From Flavobacterium sp. 9R (GTDB taxonomy: Bacteria > Bacteroidota > Bacteroidia > Flavobacteriales > Flavobacteriaceae), in contig NZ_LR733413.1 in NCBI RefSeq assembly GCF_902506345.1, forward strand, positions 3,049,198 through 3,113,197: 64,000 nucleotides of DNA, given 5' to 3'. This document shows positions 1 to 7,843 of this stretch, in pieces (position 1 is the stretch's first letter; the number at the start of each line of letters is the position of its first letter). Under the pieces are notes generated by a model that saw only the letters and a program-made list of their open reading frames with translations, ran no database searches and was not told where the DNA came from. The position numbers were made by a program, and so were the translations under genes.

Positions 1-84
1 ATAATTACACGAATAATGTTTTTCTAATACTAATTTTACGCATTCAAGTTTAAATGCAGCATCATATCTGACTTTTCTTTCCAT
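1..84 (-). CDS. IS3-type transposase OrfA, N-terminal fragment
   Basis: The minus strand from the ATG at 84 is open to the window edge and encodes 28 residues beginning MERKVRYDAAFKLECVKLVL. This matches the start of the helix-turn-helix OrfA protein of IS3/IS150-type transposases, whose N-terminus is usually a short basic stretch followed by '(Y/F)xxEFKxxCVxxVL'. OrfA binds the terminal repeats and is normally joined to the DDE-domain OrfB by frameshifting. OrfB would lie to the left of this window, so whether the element is intact cannot be judged. Confidence 0.7.
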   Translation of the reverse strand, partial: MERKVRYDAAFKLECVKLVLEKHYSCNY

Positions 85-127
85 AAAAATACCCCCAAAT
101 AGTGTCTAACTTTTTGGGGGCAGTCTA
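1..127 (-). mobile_element. End of an IS3-family-like insertion sequence (truncated by window edge)
   Basis: The stretch holds the start of a transposase OrfA-like gene reading out of the window. About 17 bases before that start lies a terminal-repeat-like segment at about 101-127, which on the minus strand reads CTGCCCCC followed by AAAAAGTTAGACAC. A 'gggggcag...' end with the AGTTAGAC core is typical of IS3-family (IS150-like) elements. The outer boundary near 127 is inferred; the other end and the target duplication are outside the window. Confidence 0.7.
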
Positions 128-205
128 GTTTTGGGATTTTTTTATTTTTTTTTAGGGTTCTAAAATCATAAATATAAAATCGTTACTCTTCAATCATAAA
201 TCATT

Positions 206-213
206 TATCTTTG
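206..213 (+). promoter_or_regulatory. Bacteroidota -7 element upstream of rsgA
   Basis: TATCTTTG matches the TAnnTTTG -7 consensus recognised by the primary sigma factor of this phylum and lies 27 bases before the rsgA start. No clear TTG is seen at the expected -33 spacing. Confidence 0.5.
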
Positions 214-239
214 CAAACATTTAAATCTAAAATCTGAAA

Positions 240-1217
240 ATGACAGGAACCGTTTATAAATCTACAGGAAGTTGGTACACCGTGAAATCCAATCAAGGCG
301 ATTTTATTGAATGCAGGATGAAGGGGAAGTTCCGAATGAAAGGAATTAAAAGTACCAATCCCATTGCAGTAGGCGATGTAGTAGATTATGAATTGGAAGA
401 GACTTCGGATACCGTTACGGGTACGATTCATCATATTCACGACCGTAAGAATTACATTGTTCGAAAATCAGTGAATTTGTCGCATCAAATGCACATTATT
501 GCGGCCAATATTGACCGTGTTTTTCTGTTGATTACCATCAACAATCCTCCAACTACGTTTAGTTTTATCGATAGATTTTTGGTTACTGCCGAAGCCTATG
601 GTATTGAGACTATTTTGGTTTTTAACAAAATAGATACTTTAGACGATGTTACCTTAGATGATCAATTGTATATGCAACACGTTTATCAGGAAATAGGGTA
701 TCAATGTTTGCGCGTTTCGGCTGCTGAAGGTAAAGGTGTCGAAGCGTTGAAGGAATTAATGATAGGTAAAACAAGTATGTTCTCGGGACATTCGGGTGTT
801 GGGAAATCGACTTTGGTTAATGCTTTGGAACCCACCTTGGATTTGAAAACCAAGAATATCTCCGAGCAAAGCAAGCAAGGTCAGCATACCACTACTTTTG
901 CAGAGATGTATGATTTGTCTTTTGATGCTAGTATTATTGATACACCAGGTATCAAAGGATTTGGAATTGTAGATATGGAGCCTCAAGAAATTAGCGATTA
1001 TTTTCCTGAATTTTTTAGATTGAAAGAACAATGCAAGTTCAACAATTGTTTGCATAAAGAAGAACCGCATTGTGCTATAAAGTCAGCTTTAGAAAAAGAT
1101 GAAATCGCTTGGTCGCGTTACAATAGTTACCTTAAAATCCTTGAAGGCGACGACGAACATTACCGTGTGGATACGTATGATGAAGATAGAAAAGCAAGTG
1201 ATAAAACGAGGGAGTAA
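240..1217 (+). CDS. rsgA: Ribosome small subunit-dependent GTPase A
   Basis: RsgA (YjeQ) is a circularly permuted GTPase that checks and matures the 30S ribosomal subunit in the cytoplasm. The 325-residue protein has the family layout: an N-terminal OB-fold (about 1-70), then G motifs in permuted order, with NKID at 129-132 (G4), GHSGVGKST at 183-191 (P-loop, G1) and DTPG at 234-237 (G3). The C-terminal zinc knuckle has ligands C265, C270, H272 and C278. The length is normal for the family. The ATG follows a TATCTTTG element by 27 bases. Its stop codon overlaps the dtd start by one base (TAATG), so the two are probably translationally coupled. Confidence 0.97.
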   Translation: MTGTVYKSTGSWYTVKSNQGDFIECRMKGKFRMKGIKSTNPIAVGDVVDYELEETSDTVTGTIHHIHDRKNYIVRKSVNLSHQMHIIAANIDRVFLLITINNPPTTFSFIDRFLVTAEAYGIETILVFNKIDTLDDVTLDDQLYMQHVYQEIGYQCLRVSAAEGKGVEALKELMIGKTSMFSGHSGVGKSTLVNALEPTLDLKTKNISEQSKQGQHTTTFAEMYDLSFDASIIDTPGIKGFGIVDMEPQEISDYFPEFFRLKEQCKFNNCLHKEEPHCAIKSALEKDEIAWSRYNSYLKILEGDDEHYRVDTYDEDRKASDKTRE

Positions 1218-1669
1218 TGAGAGTCATAATCCAAAGAGTAACGAATGCCTCAGTAACAGTTGAGAGCAAAATAGTAGCCGAAATCCAAAAAGGGCTGTTG
1301 GTTTTTGTTGGAATTGAAGAAGCCGATAATCAAGAAGATATGGATTGGTTAGTGACCAAAATTACGCAGCTTCGTATTTTTGGTGATGAAAATGAGGTAA
1401 TGAATCTTTCTATTCAAGATGTTGGAGGAGATGTGCTTGTGGTCAGTCAGTTTACGCTTCACGCAGCTACCAAAAAAGGGAATCGCCCTTCGTATATCAA
1501 AGCCGCAAAACCTGATATCGCCATTCCTATGTATGAGCGTTTTGTAAAAGCCTTAGAGAGTAAATTAGGAAAAAAAGTACCCACCGGTATTTTTGGTGCG
1601 GATATGAAGGTTTTATTGTTAAATGATGGACCAGTAACCATTCAAATAGACTCAAAAAATAGAGAATAA
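1217..1669 (+). CDS. dtd: D-aminoacyl-tRNA deacylase
   Basis: Dtd removes D-amino acids (and misattached glycine) from tRNA, protecting translation. The 150-residue length is typical. The two family active-site motifs are present: SQFTLHA at 77-83 and GPVTIQID at 138-145, the latter being the cross-subunit 'GP' motif of the dimer. The ATG shares one base with the rsgA stop, so the pair forms a two-gene translation quality-control operon. A stem-loop with a T-run follows at 1742-1771. Confidence 0.96.
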   Translation: MRVIIQRVTNASVTVESKIVAEIQKGLLVFVGIEEADNQEDMDWLVTKITQLRIFGDENEVMNLSIQDVGGDVLVVSQFTLHAATKKGNRPSYIKAAKPDIAIPMYERFVKALESKLGKKVPTGIFGADMKVLLLNDGPVTIQIDSKNRE

Positions 1670-1696
1670 TTTATTTTTTTATTACAAGAATTACTA

Positions 1697-1704
1697 TATA
1701 TTTG
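1697..1704 (+). promoter_or_regulatory. TAnnTTTG -7 element before the DUF3857 array
   Basis: TATATTTG matches the -7 consensus exactly, between dtd and the first DUF3857 gene. It lies only about 40 bases before a terminator-like hairpin (1742-1771), so a transcript from here would meet that hairpin before the gene. Confidence 0.4.
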
Positions 1705-1741
1705 AGTACCACAAATTAAAGTCAGAAAAACAAATTCAATT

Positions 1742-1771
1742 GCTTCAGCTGTAAATAGTTGAGGCTTTTTA
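1742..1771 (+). terminator. Stem-loop with T-run between dtd and DUF3857 gene 1
   Basis: The arms 1742-1750 (GCTTCAGCT) and 1757-1765 (AGTTGAGGC) pair over 9 bp, two of them G-U, around a 6-base loop, followed by five T residues and more AT. It may be the rsgA-dtd terminator or a leader attenuator for the downstream array. Confidence 0.5.
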
Positions 1772-1805
1772 TTTTTAAATTAATTTGTTAACCCCTTCTG
1801 ATTTT

Positions 1806-3719
1806 ATGAATCGTAAGTTATTTTCGTTTGTTTTTTTGTTCATTTTCTCATTTTGTGTTCGAGCCCAAGAAGCTAAATATGAGGTATCGTCCATTCCTGA
1901 TAGTTTAAAAACGAATGCGAATGCAGTACTTCGATTAAGCGAACTTACTATTGATATTCTTTCTCAAAGAAAAATGGTGATTAAAACCAAGCGAGTAGTA
2001 ACTGTGCTGAATGAAGCGGGAATGAGCGCTTTGGATGCCTATGCTCATTATGATAAATCGACGAGTATTTCTAGCATACAAGCAAGGATAGTAGATGCTA
2101 CAGGAAATGAACTAAAAAAGTTCAAAAGAAAAGATTTCAAAGATCATAGTGCAGTTGATGGTGGTACAATTTTTTCGGACAACAGAGTGTTGTATTTAGA
2201 GTATACACCTATCAATTATCCGTTTACAATGGTTTTTGAATGCGAAACAGAAACTTCTACTACTGCTTTTATTCCACAATGGTTTCCTTTACCTGATTAT
2301 TTGTTGAGTGTTGAAAAAAGTGTTTTGAATGTAACCTTTCCAAATAACTTAGGCTTTAAGAAAAAAGAAAACAATTTTTCGAACAAGAATATCCAAAAAA
2401 CACTCGACACAGCCACTCAGCTAAGTTATACTGCTACCAATTTAGTAGCAATGAAACCAGAGGATTATAGTCCTTATTTTTACGATATTTTGCCAAGAGT
2501 CATTATGGGGTTAGAATCTTTCCACCTCGAAGGAGTTGATGGAAATGCCAAAACTTGGGAAGATTTTGGTAAGTGGTATTCTAGCAAAATTTTGTCAGGA
2601 ACAATTGATTTGCCACCAACAACTGTTTCCAAAATAAAAGAGTTAGTTGGGACAGAACAAGACCCTGTAAAAAAGGCCAAAATTGTATATGAATTTGTAC
2701 AGCAAAAAGTACGTTATATCAGTATTCAAGTCGGAATTGGAGGTTGGAAACCTATGCTTGCTTCGGATGTAGATCGATTAGGTTATGGCGATTGTAAAGC
2801 CTTAACCAATTATACTCAGGCTTTATTAAAAGCAGTTGATGTGCCTTCTTATTACACTATTTTGTATGGCGATAGAAAACGAATTAATATTGATGCTGAT
2901 TTTGTTTCGATGCAAGGCAATCACATTATTCTGACGATTCCTGTTGGCAATCAATATACTTGGTTAGAATGTACAAGTCAAACCACACCCTTTGGATACC
3001 AAGCCGATTTTACAGATGACCGAGATGTTTTGATTATCAAACCTGAAGGGGGACAAATTGTTCACACCAAAATTTATTCAGCCAATGAGAATTCGCAATT
3101 AAGTAAAGGTTCTTATACTATAGCCTCTAATGGAGACTTTTTGGGCCAAATTCAAATCGTCTCTCAAGGAACACAGTATGGCGATAAAGAACAAGTAGAG
3201 CGCCTGCAGCCAGATCAAAAAGAAAAGCATTATAAAGAATTTTGGGATGACATCAACAATTTAAAAATTGATAAAATCACTTTCGAAAACAACAAAAAAG
3301 AGATTCGCTTTGTAGAGAATGCAAAGTTGTCCGCTACGAAATATGGCACATTTACTGCCGATAAAATGATGGTAACTGTAAATGCTTTTAATCGCATTTC
3401 AAGTGGTGTAAAACGAATTAGAAACCGTAAAACACCTTTTGAAATTGCGCGTGGGTTTTATGATGAGGATGAAATTACCATCCATTTACCTTTAGATTTT
3501 GCTATAGAATTTATTCCACCAGCCTTTGAGAGCAAAACCAAATTTGGAACTTACACCATTTTATTAGTCAAAAAAGAGGATCATACTTTGATCTATAAAA
3601 GAGTTTTGTTGGTCAATACTGGAAAGTATACCAACAAAGAATATGATGACTACCGCCTTTTTATGGAAAAAGTCAGTCAAAATGATAACACCAAAATTGT
3701 CCTAACCAAAACCCTTTAA
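1806..3719 (+). CDS. Exported DUF3857/transglutaminase-like protein, catalytic Cys present
   Basis: This 637-residue exported protein has the layout DUF3857, transglutaminase-like core, C-terminal DUF3858-like beta region. The start is set at the ATG before a signal peptide (MNRKLFSFVFLFIFSFCVRA, cleaved before QEAK); an upstream in-frame TTG at 1785 would put seven polar residues before it. The core carries Cys330 in YGDCKALTNY and His373 in QGNHIIL. The third triad position lies in WLECTSQ, where many homologues have WLDAT, so Asp appears replaced by Glu388. The substrate is unknown; such proteins may cleave or crosslink peptides in the periplasm. It is the first of four tandem paralogues and the only one that could be an active cysteine enzyme. 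Confidence 0.85.
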   Translation: MNRKLFSFVFLFIFSFCVRAQEAKYEVSSIPDSLKTNANAVLRLSELTIDILSQRKMVIKTKRVVTVLNEAGMSALDAYAHYDKSTSISSIQARIVDATGNELKKFKRKDFKDHSAVDGGTIFSDNRVLYLEYTPINYPFTMVFECETETSTTAFIPQWFPLPDYLLSVEKSVLNVTFPNNLGFKKKENNFSNKNIQKTLDTATQLSYTATNLVAMKPEDYSPYFYDILPRVIMGLESFHLEGVDGNAKTWEDFGKWYSSKILSGTIDLPPTTVSKIKELVGTEQDPVKKAKIVYEFVQQKVRYISIQVGIGGWKPMLASDVDRLGYGDCKALTNYTQALLKAVDVPSYYTILYGDRKRINIDADFVSMQGNHIILTIPVGNQYTWLECTSQTTPFGYQADFTDDRDVLIIKPEGGQIVHTKIYSANENSQLSKGSYTIASNGDFLGQIQIVSQGTQYGDKEQVERLQPDQKEKHYKEFWDDINNLKIDKITFENNKKEIRFVENAKLSATKYGTFTADKMMVTVNAFNRISSGVKRIRNRKTPFEIARGFYDEDEITIHLPLDFAIEFIPPAFESKTKFGTYTILLVKKEDHTLIYKRVLLVNTGKYTNKEYDDYRLFMEKVSQNDNTKIVLTKTL

Positions 3720-3724
3720 TTTTT

Positions 3725-5746
3725 ATGAAAATTACCAAAATTATTATCTATTCATTTGTTTTGTTACTCAATCTTACTTGTTTAGCACAAAACTTTGAAT
3801 TAGGAAAAGTTTCAATTGCTGAACTTGAAGAAAAACATCATCCAAAAGATACCTCGGCAGTAGCGGCGATATTGTTTAAAAAGGGGAAAACTTCATTTGA
3901 GTATTCGCAAGAGAATGGTTTTATGTTGCAAACTGTAGTAAAGGTTAGGATTAAGATTTATAAAAAAGAAGGATACGATTGGGCTAATAAAGCGATAAAT
4001 TATTCGATAGATTCATCGCCTAAAGAGTCACTAGATTTTTCCGATGCGGTGACTTATAACTTGGTCAATGGAAAAATTGAGAAAACGAAATTAAAAAGCG
4101 ATGGTATTTTTGTTGAAAAAATTAATAAGTATTGGAATAGAAAGAAAATCACAATGCCTAATGTAAAGGAAGGCTCAGTGATTGAATATGAATACGCAAT
4201 AAGAACACCAAATAAAGTGCATCCTAGAGACTGGGATTTTCAAACCTCAATTCCAGTAAACTATTGCGAATATAAGACCTTTATTCCGGAATACTATACT
4301 TACAATACCTCGGTAAAAGGTTTTATCTCACCTGAAATAAATGTAGTGAAGAATAGTAAATCTATAAATATTACTTCAAAAGAACGATATAAAGCCGCAG
4401 GACTTAGTCCAACTACAACGTCTTATTCTAATGATACTTATACGTATATGGAAACAGTATCTACATATGTTACAAAGAATCTTCCAGCAATGAAAAACGA
4501 GAGTTTTGTAAATAATATTGATAATTATACCTCTAGTTTGGTCTATGAATTAGCAACCATTCAATTTCCGGGAGAACCTATAAAATCTTTTGCAACCGAC
4601 TGGAATTCGGTAGTTAAAACGATTTATAATTACGAAGATTTTGGTCCTGAGTTGAACAAAACTGGTTATTTTGAAGACGAAATAAAAGCCTTAATTGCGC
4701 CATTAAACTCGCCAGAAGAAAAGATTGCAGCAATTTTTACTTATGTAAAAAATAGTGTAAAATGGAATGGTCTTTATGGATTCTATTGTGAGCAAGGTGT
4801 AAGAACTGCATTCAAAAACAAAACAGGTAATGTTGGGGACATTAATTTGATGTTGACAGCTATGTTGCGTTTTGCGGGATTAGAAGCGAACCCAGTCTTG
4901 GTGAGTACAAGAGATAACGGAATTGCGTTGTTTCCAAGTAGAACAGCTTTTGATTATGTTATTGCAGCCATAGAGAGTTCTAATGGATTGGTTTTGTTAG
5001 ATGCTACTGAGGCTAATGCTATGCCAAACGTTCTTCCAACTCGTGATTTAAATTGGTTTGGACGCTTAATTAGAAAAGATGGGTCTTCTTCAGAAGTAGA
5101 TTTGATGCCAAAAACATTGTCCAATGTTGTTGTAACAATGAGTTATGCTATAGAACCCACTGGAAAAGTTAGTGGCAAAATGCAACGACAGTTAACGCAT
5201 TACAATGCAATGTTATTTAGAAACCGCGTAAACGGTGAAAATCAAGACGCTTATCTAGAGAAATTAGAAAACGAAAATGGAAAAATAGAAATTGAAGATT
5301 ACAAAAGGCATAATGAAAAAGAATTAAATGCTCCTTTAGGTGAAGTTTTTTCTTTTACAGGGTCTAATTTATGTGATGTCATTCAGGATAAAATTTATAT
5401 CAATCCTTTGTTGTTTTACACTTATAAAGAAAATCCATTTAAGCAAGAAACCAGAGAGTATCCAATAGATTATAGTTATCCTTTTACAGACAGATATGCA
5501 ATAAATATTCAGATTCCTGAGGGATATGTCGTAGAAAGTGTTCCTGCGCCGGTAAATATGGTGATGCAAGATGATTTAGGGGGTTTCAAGTTTTTAATTA
5601 ATGTGTCAGGTAATATGATTCAACTTTCGGTACAGCATCAAATAAAAGTGCCAATCGTAGCCTCTGATTATTATGAAATGCTAAAAGAGTACTATCAAAA
5701 AATGATTGAAAAGGAAAACGAAAAAATCGTCTTGAAAAAAGCTTAA
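3725..5746 (+). CDS. Exported DUF3857/transglutaminase-like paralogue, catalytic residues replaced
   Basis: Second member of the tandem array, 673 residues, with a signal peptide (about 1-21, ending LTCLA before QNFELGK). The N-terminal part holds the DUF3857 region with the family signature 'VKEGSVIEYEY' near 147-157. In the transglutaminase-like core the catalytic cysteine position reads GDIN (Ile373 instead of Cys), and the histidine position reads AFDYVIA (Tyr411 instead of His). The aspartate survives in LLDATEA (Asp426). It therefore looks like a binding or structural domain rather than an enzyme. The start lies 5 bases after the previous stop, and its own stop overlaps the next ATG (TAATG), so the array is an operon. 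Confidence 0.85.
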   Translation: MKITKIIIYSFVLLLNLTCLAQNFELGKVSIAELEEKHHPKDTSAVAAILFKKGKTSFEYSQENGFMLQTVVKVRIKIYKKEGYDWANKAINYSIDSSPKESLDFSDAVTYNLVNGKIEKTKLKSDGIFVEKINKYWNRKKITMPNVKEGSVIEYEYAIRTPNKVHPRDWDFQTSIPVNYCEYKTFIPEYYTYNTSVKGFISPEINVVKNSKSINITSKERYKAAGLSPTTTSYSNDTYTYMETVSTYVTKNLPAMKNESFVNNIDNYTSSLVYELATIQFPGEPIKSFATDWNSVVKTIYNYEDFGPELNKTGYFEDEIKALIAPLNSPEEKIAAIFTYVKNSVKWNGLYGFYCEQGVRTAFKNKTGNVGDINLMLTAMLRFAGLEANPVLVSTRDNGIALFPSRTAFDYVIAAIESSNGLVLLDATEANAMPNVLPTRDLNWFGRLIRKDGSSSEVDLMPKTLSNVVVTMSYAIEPTGKVSGKMQRQLTHYNAMLFRNRVNGENQDAYLEKLENENGKIEIEDYKRHNEKELNAPLGEVFSFTGSNLCDVIQDKIYINPLLFYTYKENPFKQETREYPIDYSYPFTDRYAINIQIPEGYVVESVPAPVNMVMQDDLGGFKFLINVSGNMIQLSVQHQIKVPIVASDYYEMLKEYYQKMIEKENEKIVLKKA

Positions 5747-5855
5747 TGATAAGAAAAATAGTCACATTATTATTTGTCATGAGTTTTACAATTATTGGTA
5801 AAGCTCAAGACTTTCAATTAGGAAAAGTTACGGTTGAAGAGCTTCAAGAAAAACA
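5698..5855 (+). repeat. Direct repeat, copy 1, at a paralogue junction
   Basis: DNA spanning the end of the second DUF3857 gene and the first ~36 codons of the third is nearly identical to 7687-7843. The segment around the overlapping stop/start and signal peptide (5739-5855) has only a few mismatches. It would be a substrate for unequal crossing-over within the array. Confidence 0.85.
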
Positions 5856-7734
5856 GCATCCCAAAGATACGTCAGCGGTGGCGGCAGTTTTGTTTAAAAA
5901 AGCAAGAACTTTTTTTACTTACACAGTAAAAGAGGGATTTATAGCAAATCATGAAATTCAATATCGCATTAAAATTTATAAAAAAGAAGGGTTGAAATGG
6001 GCTACCTTCGAAGTTCCCTATTATGTAGGGTATAAAGAATATATACCAGACATTGTGAAATTTTCGGAGGCTTATAGTTATAATTTGGAACAAAATAAAG
6101 TTGTAAAAACCAAATTGAATAATGAAGGCAGTTTCAAAGAGCAAATCAATAAAAATTGGAAAAAGGCTACAATTACTTTTCCTGATGTAAAAGAAGGTAC
6201 TGTGATTGAGTTCAAATACATTCATAAGTCTGAGAATATTTTTAAGTTCCCCGATCTTGAACTCCAGTATGATATTCCTGTGAATAGTTTTGTTTATAAA
6301 ACACAAATACCCGAGGTCTATATTTACAAAAGTATTCTAAAAGGAAAACAAGAGGTCAAAACTGTCTATGATGTGTCTTCTGGGTCTAACAATTATGAAG
6401 ATGAACTCGGACAGAGTGCTACTTTGAGGTACAAGCAAATAAACACAACATTTTCTGCTCAAGATATTCCTGCCTTTTATCCAGAAAAGTTTGTTGATAA
6501 TCACGATAATTACAAAGTTGCAATTCAACAGGAGTTGGAAAGAATTCGCTATACTGATAAACCAGACAAGGATTATTCTGTAACTTGGGAGGGAGTCGCT
6601 AAAACTATTTACAAAGAAAAAGAGTTTGGTGAAGAGCTAAAACTTACTGATTATTTTACGCCTTATCTTCAACAATGTTTGAATGGAAAATCTACCGGAA
6701 TTGAAAAAATGGATGCTGTTTTTAAGCATGTTCAAGGGCGAATGAATTGGGATAACAAATATGGAGTTTATGCTGATAAAGGTGTTAGAAAAGCCTATGA
6801 AAGTCAAACAGGAAACATTGCAGAGATAAATTTTATCCTGATTAATATGCTGAATAGCGCAGGAATTCAAGCGAATCCTGTTTTGGTTAGTACTTTGGAT
6901 AATGGTGTTCCTGTTTTTCCTGGTAGAACGGGCTTTAACTATGTAATTGTTTCGGCATTCGTTGATGGGAAAACGTATTTGTTAGATGCCTCAAATAAAT
7001 TTACAATACCTAATATTTACCCACTTTCATTAATCAATTGGTCGGGTAGAAAAGTCTTATCTGACGGTACTTCAAGCGAGGTGAGTATGACAGATGTAGC
7101 TACTTCAAAGAATATGTATGGAATAAATATGAAGTTAGATGCTAAAGGTGTTCTAGAAGGGGCTTTGAGAAACCAAAAGACCGATTTTGAGGCACTGAGT
7201 TTTAGAGAAAAAAATGCAAATCTAAATCATGAAGGGCATATAGAAAGACTAGAAAATCAATTTAATGGATTACAGATAATTGACTATACTATAGAAAATG
7301 CAAAAACAGAGTTGTCTAAGCCTCTTGTAGAGTCGTATTCTTTTAAAATAGAAAACGCTTTTGATAGGATTGGAGGAAAATTTTTTATTTCCCCATTGCT
7401 GTTTTTTACGACACAGAAGAATCCATTTATAGCAGAAGAAAGAAAAATGCCGATATATTTTGGGTTTCCTAAACAAGATAAGTATGTGATTAATTTAGAA
7501 ATTCCAGAAGGGTACGTTGTAGAATCTTTACCATCACCTCTAAGAATTATGGCGCAAGACGGTATTGGGTCGTTTACTTGTAATGCACAAGTTGTCAATC
7601 AAAATATTCAAATTATTATAACCAATGAAATAAGTAAAGTCTTAGTAGATGCTTCATTATATCCTATGCTAAAGGATTATTATCAAAAAATCATCGAAAA
7701 GCAGAACGAAAAAATAGTCTTGAGAAAAGCTTAA
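5746..7734 (+). CDS. Exported DUF3857/transglutaminase-like paralogue, catalytic residues replaced
   Basis: Third member of the array, 662 residues, with a signal peptide ending IIGKA before QDFQLGK. The DUF3857 region carries 'VKEGTVIEFKY'. The cysteine position reads IAEIN (Ile361), so even the Gly-Asp before it is lost, and the histidine position reads GFNYVIV. LLDAS keeps the aspartate. Its first 36 codons are almost identical in DNA to those of the next gene, and its C-terminus ends in the shared 'EKQNEKIVLRKA' tail, indicating recent duplication or gene conversion. It overlaps both neighbours by one base. The function is unknown; it is probably exported to the periplasm or outer-membrane face. 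Confidence 0.85.
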   Translation: MIRKIVTLLFVMSFTIIGKAQDFQLGKVTVEELQEKQHPKDTSAVAAVLFKKARTFFTYTVKEGFIANHEIQYRIKIYKKEGLKWATFEVPYYVGYKEYIPDIVKFSEAYSYNLEQNKVVKTKLNNEGSFKEQINKNWKKATITFPDVKEGTVIEFKYIHKSENIFKFPDLELQYDIPVNSFVYKTQIPEVYIYKSILKGKQEVKTVYDVSSGSNNYEDELGQSATLRYKQINTTFSAQDIPAFYPEKFVDNHDNYKVAIQQELERIRYTDKPDKDYSVTWEGVAKTIYKEKEFGEELKLTDYFTPYLQQCLNGKSTGIEKMDAVFKHVQGRMNWDNKYGVYADKGVRKAYESQTGNIAEINFILINMLNSAGIQANPVLVSTLDNGVPVFPGRTGFNYVIVSAFVDGKTYLLDASNKFTIPNIYPLSLINWSGRKVLSDGTSSEVSMTDVATSKNMYGINMKLDAKGVLEGALRNQKTDFEALSFREKNANLNHEGHIERLENQFNGLQIIDYTIENAKTELSKPLVESYSFKIENAFDRIGGKFFISPLLFFTTQKNPFIAEERKMPIYFGFPKQDKYVINLEIPEGYVVESLPSPLRIMAQDGIGSFTCNAQVVNQNIQIIITNEISKVLVDASLYPMLKDYYQKIIEKQNEKIVLRKA

Positions 7735-7843
7735 TGATAAGAAAAATAGTCACATTGTTATTTGTCTTGAGTTTTACAATTATTGGTAAAGCTCAAGACT
7801 TTCAATTAGGAAAAGTTACGGTTGAAGAGCTTCAAGAAAAAAG
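7687..7843 (+). repeat. Direct repeat, copy 2, at a paralogue junction
   Basis: Second copy of the junction repeat at 5698-5855. A third, partial copy of just the C-terminal-tail part (EKQNEKIVLKKA codons) lies at 9664-9707. Confidence 0.85.
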
